Assembly: GCA_964370845.1 (NCBI GenBank)
Contig: CAYJLB010000029.1
Coordinates: 1-24,161 of the forward strand
Length of the DNA: 24,161 nucleotides
Direction: 5' to 3'
From: CAYJLB01 sp964370845
GTDB taxonomy: Bacteria; Bacillota; Clostridia; Oscillospirales; Ruminococcaceae
The notes beneath the pieces were generated by a model. The model did not search any database and had not been told where the DNA came from. It saw nothing but the letters and a program-made list of their open reading frames with translations. Positions within the stretch are counted from its first letter, which is position 1, and every line of letters starts with the position of its first letter. The position numbers and the translations under genes were made by a program. Below, piece after piece: positions 7,506-14,500 of this stretch.

Positions 7506-8354
7506 ATGAAAATGACAAAAGGTTTAGGAACAATAATAAGATATTTTTTATCAGGAATTGTAATAGGGGTAGCTAACATTATTCCCGGAGTAAGCGGTGG
7601 AACAATGGCTGTTATCCTTGGAATTTATGATAAGCTAATAAACGCAATTTCTCTAAATTTAACAAAATTAAAGAAAAATCTACCCTTTATAATTTCAATT
7701 GGACTTGGAATGGGAGCTGGAATTTCTCTTTTAGCAAGACTTTTAACCTATCTATTTGAAAATTACAATGTTCCAACACAATTCTTTTTCATAGGCTTAA
7801 TCGGAGGAAGTATTCCTTTAGTTTGGCGACTTATGACGGAAGAAAAAAAGCTTGCTCCAATAAATATTATACCTTTTTTAATTACTCTAGGTATTATGAT
7901 TGCAATGGCTATGCTACAAGAAAATGAAAATGTAATTGCAACAACTTTAACAATGGAACTTGCCATAACTCTGGTTGGAAGCGGTGCGGTAGCGTCTTTT
8001 GCAATGCTTATCCCTGGAATAAGCGGTTCTTTTTTACTAAAGGCAATGGGACAGTATGAAACTATCTCCGCAGCGGCATCTTTTGGTGAGTTTAATATTC
8101 CTATTTTAATTCCAGTTGGAATTGGCGTTTTAATCGGACTTTTACTAGGAGCAAAACTCATTTCAATCCTTCTAAAAAAGTTTAAACAAGGTATTTATTC
8201 CGCAATAATGGGTTTAATTATTGGTTCAATCATTGAAATTTATCCAAGAGAATTTATGTTAAACTCACAAGGCTTTATTGCTATAACTGTTATGATAATC
8301 GGATTTTTTATCCCTACTATAACTGAACAAATTGGGAAAAAAGATAAAAATTAA
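7506..8354 (+). CDS. DUF368 family membrane protein (PopT-type undecaprenyl phosphate translocase)
   Basis: A 282-residue, very hydrophobic protein with about eight predicted membrane segments. It carries the two DUF368 signature loops, IIPGVSGGTMAVILGIYD near residue 25 and LIPGISGSFLLKAMGQY near residue 170, which suggest an internal repeat. Some DUF368 members (PopT) return undecaprenyl phosphate, the carrier lipid of wall synthesis, to the inner membrane face. That function is applied here by family only. The ATG at 7506 lies six bases after AAAAAGGA. The ATG at 7512 (12 bases) is also possible and would remove two residues. The gene follows the radical SAM gene by 13 bases, and its stop overlaps the stop of the convergent CCA enzyme gene in a shared TTAA. 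Confidence 0.88.
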   Translation: MKMTKGLGTIIRYFLSGIVIGVANIIPGVSGGTMAVILGIYDKLINAISLNLTKLKKNLPFIISIGLGMGAGISLLARLLTYLFENYNVPTQFFFIGLIGGSIPLVWRLMTEEKKLAPINIIPFLITLGIMIAMAMLQENENVIATTLTMELAITLVGSGAVASFAMLIPGISGSFLLKAMGQYETISAAASFGEFNIPILIPVGIGVLIGLLLGAKLISILLKKFKQGIYSAIMGLIIGSIIEIYPREFMLNSQGFIAITVMIIGFFIPTITEQIGKKDKN

Positions 8355-9685
8355 ATAAACTTATCCTTGACTAATGAAAGTAAAATATCTCTTTCATTAG
8401 TCATTTTTTCATTTATAACATTTTCTAAAAGAGTGTTTAAAATTTCTCCAATAATCGCTCCCTTAAACCCTAACTCCAGCAAATCATTTCCATTTATTTT
8501 TAAGTCCTTTATGGTTAAACAAGGATTTTCAGCCAATATTTCTTCACCAATTTTTCTTACAAGATAAATATGTTCTAGCTTTTCTTTTCGCATATATAAA
8601 GATTGAGCCTTAGTATCCGCAAGCCTTATTTCCAACTGGTTATAAAAAAATTCTTTACCAAACTTTGAAATATATTTTTTAACAGATTTTTTTTCTGCTG
8701 GATACCTATTATCATGTTGTAAAATTAAATCTAAGACTTCTTTTTTTGTTTTATTGTCATATTTTAAACGAGATAAAATATTTTTTGTTATCTTTTCACT
8801 TTCGATTTCGTGATATAAAAAGTGATTTTTTTCGACGTTTTCTCTAAATGTAGCTGGCTTTCCTATATCGTGAAATAACATTGTAAGCCTTAACACTAAA
8901 TCTTTCGGAGCATTTTCAACACTTTTAACTATATGCTCATAAACTGTGTAGCAATGATGTTTTGAGCATTGTTCAAAATTAAAGCAAGGATAAAATTCGG
9001 GAATTATTTCCCCTATTATTTCTTTATATTCCATCAAAACTTTGTAAACATTGTCCCCTAAAATTAATTTATTAAGTTCAATATTAATTCGCTCAAAAGC
9101 AATGTTTTGCAAATTATTTTTTAATTTAAACATTGCTTTTTCAGTATTTTCTTCTATTACAAAATTTAATGTGCTTGCGAAACGAATTCCTCGCATTATT
9201 CTTAACGCGTCCTCTTTAAATCGCTTTTCAGGATTTCCAACTGCCCTAATTATTTTATTTTCAAGGTCAAAAACTCCTCCGAACAAGTCGATTAAACCAT
9301 CTTTTTCGTTATAGGCAAGAGAATTTACAGTAAAATCACGCCTTTTTAAGTCCTTTTCTACATCTTCTTCAAAAAAAACTTCGTCTGGACGCCTATTATC
9401 AGTGTAATCTCCCTCGCTTCTAAATGTAGTTATTTCAACTGAATATTGAGGGGAAAGTACGGTAACTGTGCCATGTTTCAGCCCTGTCGCAAAAACTTTA
9501 TATCCAGCATTTTGAAAAATCTCCATTACTTTTTCTGGGCGAGCATTTGTACAAACATCGAAATCAAAAGGAGTTTTCCCTAATAAAAAATCACGCACAC
9601 AACCACCTACAATAAACCCTTGAAAATTATTGTCCTCAAGGGTTTTAAGTATTCTATTTATTTCATTTGGAATTATTATTTTCAT
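8351..9685 (-). CDS. cca: CCA-adding enzyme (tRNA nucleotidyltransferase) with HD domain
   Basis: A 444-residue class II nucleotidyltransferase of the polymerase-beta superfamily. The head has VGGCVRDFLLG and the catalytic DFDVC. RRDFTVNSLAY, DLFGG, and the template-like segment RFKEDALRIMRGIRFA follow, then ERINIELNKLI. From about residue 260 an HD domain is present (MLFHDIGKPATF), then a C-terminal body domain. The enzyme adds or repairs CCA at tRNA 3' ends. The HD domain and length favour the bacterial CCA-adding form over poly(A) polymerase, though the two are hard to separate by eye. The ATG at 9685 has AAAGGG six bases upstream and its own promoter at 9716-9743. The stop shares TTAA with the convergent DUF368 gene. 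Confidence 0.92.
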   Translation of the reverse strand: MKIIIPNEINRILKTLEDNNFQGFIVGGCVRDFLLGKTPFDFDVCTNARPEKVMEIFQNAGYKVFATGLKHGTVTVLSPQYSVEITTFRSEGDYTDNRRPDEVFFEEDVEKDLKRRDFTVNSLAYNEKDGLIDLFGGVFDLENKIIRAVGNPEKRFKEDALRIMRGIRFASTLNFVIEENTEKAMFKLKNNLQNIAFERINIELNKLILGDNVYKVLMEYKEIIGEIIPEFYPCFNFEQCSKHHCYTVYEHIVKSVENAPKDLVLRLTMLFHDIGKPATFRENVEKNHFLYHEIESEKITKNILSRLKYDNKTKKEVLDLILQHDNRYPAEKKSVKKYISKFGKEFFYNQLEIRLADTKAQSLYMRKEKLEHIYLVRKIGEEILAENPCLTIKDLKINGNDLLELGFKGAIIGEILNTLLENVINEKMTNERDILLSLVKDKFI

Positions 9686-9715
9686 AAAACGCCCTTTTCT
9701 TTTCTTTTTATCTTT

Positions 9716-9743
9716 ATTTTACCACAAAATATTACAATTGCAA
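9716..9743 (-). promoter_or_regulatory. Sigma-A-type promoter for cca, with extended -10
   Basis: On the minus strand TTGCAA (9743-9738), a 16-base spacer ending TGTGG, and TAAAAT (9721-9716). The TG one base before the hexamer makes an extended -10. Confidence 0.6.
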
Positions 9744-9776
9744 ATAAAATTTAATATTTTGAATAAGATTTATTAA

Positions 9777-9805
9777 TTGATTAAATGAAAAAATTATGCT
9801 ATACT
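9777..9805 (+). promoter_or_regulatory. Sigma-A-type promoter for ymdB, with extended -10
   Basis: TTGATT (9777-9782), a 17-base spacer ending ATGC, and TATACT (9800-9805). TGC before the hexamer gives an extended -10. Transcription would start near 9812, ahead of the AAAAGGAG site of ymdB. Confidence 0.6.
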
Positions 9806-9834
9806 GAGATAATTAACTTGTAAAAGGAGCACTA

Positions 9835-10605
9835 ATGATGAATTTACTATTTATTGGAGATGTTGTAGGGGAAACTGGTTGCAATTTCTTAAAAAATAAA
9901 ATTTACACTATAAAAAAAGAGCACAATATTGACGTTACAATTATAAACGGGGAAAATTCCGCACAAGGGAATGGCATTTCAAAAAATTCAATGGACTTTC
10001 TTTTTAGCTGTGGAGCGGACGTTATCACAACGGGAAATCACGCTTTTAAAAGGAAAGAAAGTTTGCAACTTTTTGATGAAAACGAATTTCTTCTTAGACC
10101 TGGAAATTATCCTAAAACAGTTTTAGGTAAAGGTTTTACTATAATTGAAATTCAAATGGTGAAAATTGCTGTTATAAATTTACTGGGAACAATTTATCTT
10201 AAACCGTTGGACAACCCTTTTAATGTTATTGATGAAATTTTAGAGGAAATCGACACACCTAATATTTTTCTTGATTTTCATGCTGAAGCGACTGCTGAAA
10301 AAAAGGCTATGGGGCATTATTTAACGGGGAAAGTTACCGCTGTAATCGGAACCCACACCCATGTGCAAACTTCTGATGCAATAGTTTTGGGAAATCACAC
10401 AGGATACATTACCGATGCCGGAATGACTGGACCTGAAATTTCTGTTTTAGGGGTAAAAAAAGAAATTGCCATCGAAATGTTTAAGACCCAATTGCCAGTG
10501 AAATTTGAAGACGGCGACGGAGATTATTTCCTTAATGGAGTTGTTGTTGAATTCGATGAAAAATTAGGCAAATGTACTAAAATCTTTCCTATTACATATA
10601 GATAA
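9835..10605 (+). CDS. ymdB: YmdB-family metallophosphoesterase
   Basis: A 256-residue calcineurin-like phosphoesterase of the YmdB group. Metal-site motifs are visible in order: FIGDVVGE (Asp9), INGENSAQG (Glu40, Asn41), TTGNHAFKR (Asn68, His69), the middle DFHAEAT, and GTHTHVQT, followed by ITDAGMTGP. In Bacillus the enzyme acts on 2',3'-cyclic nucleotides and influences the switch between motility and biofilm. Whether that holds here is inference. AAAAGGAG is five bases before the first of two adjacent ATG codons. spoVS lies downstream in the same direction, an order kept in spore formers. A separate strong promoter stands between the two genes, so spoVS need not depend on ymdB transcription. 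Confidence 0.93.
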   Translation: MMNLLFIGDVVGETGCNFLKNKIYTIKKEHNIDVTIINGENSAQGNGISKNSMDFLFSCGADVITTGNHAFKRKESLQLFDENEFLLRPGNYPKTVLGKGFTIIEIQMVKIAVINLLGTIYLKPLDNPFNVIDEILEEIDTPNIFLDFHAEATAEKKAMGHYLTGKVTAVIGTHTHVQTSDAIVLGNHTGYITDAGMTGPEISVLGVKKEIAIEMFKTQLPVKFEDGDGDYFLNGVVVEFDEKLGKCTKIFPITYR

Positions 10606-10638
10606 TGAACAAATTCAATCAAAGCCTATAATATTTCC

Positions 10639-10667
10639 TTGAAAATTTTTAACAAATAATGTATAAT
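10639..10667 (+). promoter_or_regulatory. Strong sigma-A-type promoter for spoVS
   Basis: TTGAAA (10639-10644), exactly 17 bases, TATAAT (10662-10667). Transcription from about 10674 would give a leader of roughly 139 bases before the spoVS start. No clear sigma-H element was seen. Confidence 0.7.
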
Positions 10668-10766
10668 AACATTACCGACTAGGACGAAATAAGTGTGCAT
10701 ATATCCAACTTTTTTAAGATTGTTTTGATTTTCTCAAGCTCTTTTAATATGTGGTAATGCAAACAA

Positions 10767-10782
10767 TTTGCTTTAAAGCAAA
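10767..10782 (+). promoter_or_regulatory. Perfect palindrome in the spoVS leader
   Basis: TTTGCTTTAAAGCAAA is a perfect 16-base inverted repeat lying 13 bases before the AGAAAGGA site of spoVS. It could be an operator or a weak leader hairpin. It lacks a following T run, so it is not a terminator. Confidence 0.4.
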
Positions 10783-10812
10783 ACTGCCATAATAGAAAGG
10801 AATGATTATTTA

Positions 10813-11073
10813 ATGGAGATATTAAAGGTTTCATCACACTCAGCACCAAATTCAGTTGCAGGTGCAATAGCCGGAATTATTAAAGAAGCTGGAGTTGTTG
10901 AAGTTCAAGCGGTAGGCGCTGGAGCTTGTAACCAAGCTATCAAAGCCATTGCAATTGCTCGTGGGTATCTTGCTCCTATTGGAGTAAATCTGGTATGCAT
11001 GCCTGCTTTTGCTACAGTTGTTATTGATGGAGAGGAACGCACCGCCATCAAATTAATTTGTGAAACTAAATAA
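10813..11073 (+). CDS. spoVS: Stage V sporulation protein S
   Basis: An 86-residue protein of exactly the usual SpoVS length. It begins MEILKVSSHSAPNSVAGAIAG and contains the conserved VQAVGAGACNQAIKA and ARGYLAPIG segments. SpoVS has an Alba-like fold and affects coat and cortex formation and septation in Bacillus. Its molecular role is not settled. The start is certain: AGAAAGGA is followed 11 bases later by ATG, and the ATG directly after AGGA is out of frame and hits TAA after three codons. The gene lies after ymdB, has its own promoter and long leader, and is closed by a hairpin terminator at 11106-11133. Confidence 0.96.
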   Translation: MEILKVSSHSAPNSVAGAIAGIIKEAGVVEVQAVGAGACNQAIKAIAIARGYLAPIGVNLVCMPAFATVVIDGEERTAIKLICETK

Positions 11074-11105
11074 TTATAGGGTTTAGTTTTAGCTACATAA
11101 CAAAC

Positions 11106-11133
11106 TGACTGTGTCATTTATTTGGCACAGTCA
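11106..11133 (+). terminator. Rho-independent terminator after spoVS
   Basis: A ten-base-pair stem (TGACTGTGTC with GGCACAGTCA, one G-U pair) with an 8-base loop, 33 bases after the spoVS stop. The downstream tract TTACTATTTTAT is only moderately T-rich, so some readthrough into the phosphatase gene is likely. Confidence 0.65.
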
Positions 11134-11162
11134 TTACTATTTTATAGGAGGTTGTGATACTT

Positions 11163-11621
11163 ATGACAAAAATATTAATGATTTGCCACGGAAATATTTG
11201 TAGAAGTACTATGGCGGAATTTGTGCTAAAAAATATGGTTAAAGAAAAACTTATTGCAGACAACTTTGAAATTGCTTCCGTTGGAACGAGTACAGAAGCT
11301 ATTGGAAGCGACACACACTATGGAACAAAGCAAAAACTTCGTGAAGAAAATATTCCTTTCACTAAAAGAAGTGCAAGGCAAGTTACAAAAAAAGATTATG
11401 ATTACTATGATTTTTTAATATGTATGGACGACAATAATATTCGCAATCTAAATAGAATTATTAAATCTGACCCTTTGGGAAAAGTATGCAAATTACTGGA
11501 TTTTACTGGGAAAAACGGAAATATTGCCGACCCGTGGTATACGGGGAATTTTGACGAAACTTATTCCGACGTTGTTTCAGGGTGTAAGGGCTTGCTAGAA
11601 AAACTAGTTGAAAAAAAATAG
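11163..11621 (+). CDS. Low-molecular-weight protein tyrosine phosphatase
   Basis: A 152-residue LMW-PTP. The phosphate-binding loop CHGNICRS (Cys8 to Arg14) follows the first strand at the usual place, and the general-acid segment DPWYTGNFDETY lies near the C-terminus. The enzyme hydrolyses phosphotyrosine. Its bacterial relatives often act on capsule-assembly or stress kinases, but no tyrosine kinase is in the window. I preferred the ATG at 11163 because MTKILMICHGN starts exactly as in the family. AGGAGG lies 11 bases upstream. A GTG at 11154 is only two bases from it and would add three residues. The hisA promoter overlaps the end of this gene. Partner and role are not known. Confidence 0.93.
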   Translation: MTKILMICHGNICRSTMAEFVLKNMVKEKLIADNFEIASVGTSTEAIGSDTHYGTKQKLREENIPFTKRSARQVTKKDYDYYDFLICMDDNNIRNLNRIIKSDPLGKVCKLLDFTGKNGNIADPWYTGNFDETYSDVVSGCKGLLEKLVEKK

Positions 11622-11636
11622 AATTTGTGGTATAAT
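11608..11636 (+). promoter_or_regulatory. Sigma-A-type promoter for hisA, with extended -10
   Basis: TTGAAA (11608-11613) inside the last codons of the phosphatase gene, a 17-base spacer ending TGTGG, and TATAAT (11631-11636). TGG before the hexamer forms an extended -10. Transcription would begin near 11643. Confidence 0.7.
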
Positions 11637-11682
11637 TCAACAAAATAAAGTTGTAGCAAATTTGAAAGGAATGGATTTATAA

Positions 11683-12453
11683 ATGAAGTTTAGACCTTGT
11701 ATTGATATTCATAATGGAAAAGTTAAGCAAATTGTTGGAGGTTCGTTGACTGATAATAAAAATTTTGCAAAAGAAAATTTTGTTGCCACAAAAAATGCCG
11801 ACTTTTATGCAAATTTATATAAAGAACACAATCTTTCTGGAGGGCATATTATCATTTTAAACGATAAATCTTCAGAATATTTTGAAGCTAGTCAAAATCA
11901 AGCTTTACTTGCCATAAATAATTATAAAAACAATTTACAAATTGGTGGCGGAGTTAATAATGAAAATGCTTCTTTTTATTTAGAAAAAGGTGCTTCTCAC
12001 GTTATTGTAACTTCTTTTGTTTTCAAAAATGGCGAAATTAATATGGGAAATTTAGATAAATTGGTTTCAGAAACGGGCAAAGAAAAATTAGTCCTTGATT
12101 TAAGTTGCAGAAAAAAAGATGATGAATATTTCATTGTCACTGACAGGTGGCAAAATTTCACTAATGTTGCCTTGAATTCAAAAACTATTGCCGAACTTTC
12201 TTCTTACTGTGATGAATTTTTAATCCACGCAGTTGATGTTGAAGGTAAAGGTCTTGGAATAGATAGCAAATTACTTGAAATTATGGCAGAAAATATGGTA
12301 AAACCCATAACTTATGCAGGTGGAATACACAATTTTTCCGACATAGAAATTATCCGTGAAAAAGGAAAAAGTCGCATAGATTTCACTGTGGGTTCTGCTT
12401 TAGACCTTTTTGGAGGGGAAATGAAATTTAACGAATTGTTGAATTTATGTTAA
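11683..12453 (+). CDS. hisA: ProFAR isomerase HisA, eukaryotic type
   Basis: A 256-residue TIM-barrel isomerase that closely follows the fungal and plant HIS6/HisA pattern rather than the bacterial one: CIDIHNGKVKQIVGG at the start (Asp8), NADFYANLY, LQIGGGVN (residues 86-92), VIVTSFVF, LVLDLSCRKK (Asp139), FLIHAVDVEGKG, ITYAGGIH and TVGSALDLFGG. The reaction is the Amadori rearrangement of ProFAR to PRFAR in histidine synthesis. Both expected catalytic aspartates are present and there is no break, so it should be active. No other his gene is nearby. GAAAGGA is followed 12 bases later by the ATG. An ATG directly after AGGA opens a three-codon reading frame whose TAA abuts the hisA ATG. A strong promoter and a terminator make it a single-gene unit. 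Confidence 0.92.
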   Translation: MKFRPCIDIHNGKVKQIVGGSLTDNKNFAKENFVATKNADFYANLYKEHNLSGGHIIILNDKSSEYFEASQNQALLAINNYKNNLQIGGGVNNENASFYLEKGASHVIVTSFVFKNGEINMGNLDKLVSETGKEKLVLDLSCRKKDDEYFIVTDRWQNFTNVALNSKTIAELSSYCDEFLIHAVDVEGKGLGIDSKLLEIMAENMVKPITYAGGIHNFSDIEIIREKGKSRIDFTVGSALDLFGGEMKFNELLNLC

Positions 12454-12604
12454 AAATAAGTTAAAGAAAAATTTTTTTAAATTCTTTGCAACAAAACCTT
12501 GCAATTCGTACACTTAGTTTATGAAAGGCAAAATAATAGAGAAATTTCTCTTAATAGCTTTTCCACTAATTAAGTTTTTCATTTTTTTACTCCCAATTAT
12601 ATAC

Positions 12605-12643
12605 GAAAAAAGAGTAGGTTTTTTCTTCACCTACTCTTTTTTC
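12605..12643 (+). terminator. Rho-independent terminator after hisA
   Basis: A perfect 14-base-pair stem (12605-12618 with 12630-12643) with an 11-base loop. The six A of the left arm and six T of the right arm let it act in both directions. It lies about 150 bases after hisA. Confidence 0.8.
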
Positions 12644-12649
12644 ATGTAA

Positions 12650-12688
12650 AAAAACCTTTGTAGACAATAAACATCTACAAAGGTTTTT
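12650..12688 (-). terminator. Rho-independent terminator after nifU
   Basis: A perfect 15-base-pair stem (12650-12664 with 12674-12688) with a 9-base loop. On the minus strand it ends in seven T, six bases after the nifU stop. The A/T-flanked stem may also work on the plus strand. Confidence 0.85.
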
Positions 12689-12694
12689 ATTTAT

Positions 12695-13138
12695 TTAGTG
12701 TCCGCCACAACTATCGCAATCGTGACAACCTTTTACTTCACCAACAAATAAAGTTGGGTCAACGCCTTGTTTTGTGTAGTAATCAGAAATTGCAGCCTTT
12801 AAAGCTTGTTCAGCAAGAACTGAACAATGTAATTTTTCCGCTGGCAAACCTTCTAATGAGTCAACAACTTGTTTGTTTGTAAGCTTTAACGCTTCCTCAA
12901 CAGTTTTACCCATAATCATTTCAGTTGCTACAGAGGAAGTTGCAATAGCTGCCCCACAACCAAAAGTTTTAAATTTTACATCTTTAATAATTCCATCTTC
13001 AATTTTAAGATAGATTTTCATTATATCGCCACATTTAGCATTTCCAACTTCGCCAATACCACTAGCATCAGCAATTTCTCCAACATTTCTTGGATTTGCA
13101 AAATGTTCCATAACTTTTTCGCTATAAATCATACTCAT
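12695..13138 (-). CDS. NifU/IscU-type Fe-S cluster scaffold with extra C-terminal cysteines
   Basis: A 147-residue scaffold of the IscU/NifU N-terminal family on which Fe-S clusters are built with sulfur from the adjacent desulfurase. The three ligand cysteines are present: AKCGDIM (Cys36, with Asp38), TFGCGAA (Cys61) and KLHCSVL (Cys105). The usual domain ends near residue 125. Here a tail adds CHDCDSC and a final His, three further cysteines at 138, 141 and 144. The NfuA-like and ferredoxin domains of full-length NifU are absent. AGAAAGGG precedes the ATG. The gene starts 40 bases after nifS and is closed by the terminator at 12650-12688. Confidence 0.93.
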   Translation of the reverse strand: MSMIYSEKVMEHFANPRNVGEIADASGIGEVGNAKCGDIMKIYLKIEDGIIKDVKFKTFGCGAAIATSSVATEMIMGKTVEEALKLTNKQVVDSLEGLPAEKLHCSVLAEQALKAAISDYYTKQGVDPTLFVGEVKGCHDCDSCGGH

Positions 13139-13178
13139 AGTAAATTTCCCTTTCTAAACCTTTAAACTATTATTAACA

Positions 13179-14357
13179 TTATAAATCTTTAATTCTTTCC
13201 CAATAAGGTGACATCATACGAAGTCTTTCCACTACAGGAGTTAATTTTTCTAAAATATACTCTACATCTTCATTTGTAGTTTTCTCATTAATTGACAATC
13301 TCAAAGAACCGTGTGCAACTTCATGTGAAAGACCTAATGATAAAAGTACATGTGATGGGTCAAGTGAACCCGAAGTACAAGCTGAACCCGAAGACGCAAT
13401 TATTCCCGCAAAATCAAGGGATAAAAGCAAACTTTCCCCTTCAATTCCTTCAATAGAAATATTTGCATTCCCAGCTAATCTATTCTCCAAACTTCCGTTT
13501 AAACGAGTTTTAGGAAGCTTTAATATCTCACTAACAAGTTTGTCCCTTAACAAAGCAACTTTTTTGTTCTTTTCGGAAATATTTTGTGTAACATCTTTAA
13601 CAGCTACTCCAAGACCGACAATAGAAGAAACATTTTCTGTCCCAGCTCTTTTAGAACGTTCTTGTCCGCCCCCATGAATTAAATTAGGAAGTGAAATTCC
13701 CGAACGAATATATAAAGCACCAATTCCTTTAGGCGCATAAATTTTATGCCCAGAAAGAGAAAGCATATCGATATTCATTTCTTTTACATTTATATCAACG
13801 TTTCCAATAGCTTGTACAGCGTCGGTATGAAGCCAAACACCTTTTTCTTTACAAATTTTTCCAATTTCAGCAATTGGTTGAATAGTTCCAATTTCATTAT
13901 TAGCAAACATAATAGTTACTAAACAAGTTCTATCTGTAATAGCATTTTTTACATCTTCAACTTTAACAAAACCCTCACTTGTAATTGGCAAATAAGTTAC
14001 TTCAAATCCTTCTTTTTCAAGAGCTTTGCAAGTGTGTAAAACTGCGTGATGTTCAAAACAAGCGGTAACAATATGTTTTTTCCCTTTTTTCGCACCAATA
14101 CTAGCGGTAGATTTTATTGCCCAGTTATTAGCTTCCGACCCGCCTGAAGTAAAATAAATTTCACTTGTTTTTGCTCCAATAGCAGTAGCAACCTCCTCAC
14201 GAGCTTTTAAAACAGCTTTAGCAGCAGTTTGCCCTAAAGAATAAATACTAGACGGATTTCCGTAGTCGCTGGTAAGGTATGGAATTATTGCATCAAGCAC
14301 ATTCTTTGACACACTTGTTGTAGCAGCATTATCTGCATAAACAAAACGTTTTTCCAT
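13179..14357 (-). CDS. Cysteine desulfurase NifS/IscS
   Basis: A 392-residue PLP enzyme of the class V aminotransferase fold, normal length for NifS/IscS. It takes sulfur from cysteine, leaving alanine, and hands it as persulfide to the scaffold. Key sites are YADNAATTS at the start, HHAVLHT (His103/104, stacking on PLP), LHTDAVQ, LSGHKIYAPKG with the Schiff-base Lys205, RAGTENV, and the mobile loop SSGSACTSGS with the persulfide Cys327. The long loop marks group I desulfurases. It is the first gene of a nifS-nifU unit with a strong promoter at 14399-14427 and GAGAGGA upstream of the ATG. No IscR-like regulator gene or obvious IscR box is present. Confidence 0.95.
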   Translation of the reverse strand: MEKRFVYADNAATTSVSKNVLDAIIPYLTSDYGNPSSIYSLGQTAAKAVLKAREEVATAIGAKTSEIYFTSGGSEANNWAIKSTASIGAKKGKKHIVTACFEHHAVLHTCKALEKEGFEVTYLPITSEGFVKVEDVKNAITDRTCLVTIMFANNEIGTIQPIAEIGKICKEKGVWLHTDAVQAIGNVDINVKEMNIDMLSLSGHKIYAPKGIGALYIRSGISLPNLIHGGGQERSKRAGTENVSSIVGLGVAVKDVTQNISEKNKKVALLRDKLVSEILKLPKTRLNGSLENRLAGNANISIEGIEGESLLLSLDFAGIIASSGSACTSGSLDPSHVLLSLGLSHEVAHGSLRLSINEKTTNEDVEYILEKLTPVVERLRMMSPYWERIKDL

Positions 14358-14398
14358 TTTTTATATTCAATCCTCTCTAAGATAAGTTTTCTACCTAC

Positions 14399-14427
14399 AT
14401 TATATACCATAATAGTATAATTTGCAA
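14399..14427 (-). promoter_or_regulatory. Strong sigma-A-type promoter for nifS-nifU
   Basis: On the minus strand TTGCAA (14427-14422), exactly 17 bases, and a perfect TATAAT (14404-14399). The predicted start near 14392 leaves a leader of about 35 bases. Confidence 0.75.
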
Positions 14428-14500
14428 TAGGTTAATTTTATTTTTATATTTTAACAATTTTTTACTGATTTAATCGAAATAAACTAGTGAAAAATACATT

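Noticed and set aside
12521..12649. A 42-codon hydrophobic reading frame after hisA, resembling small membrane toxins
   Set aside because: It has no ribosome binding site, and its last third is the hairpin terminator sequence, so transcripts would end before the stop codon.
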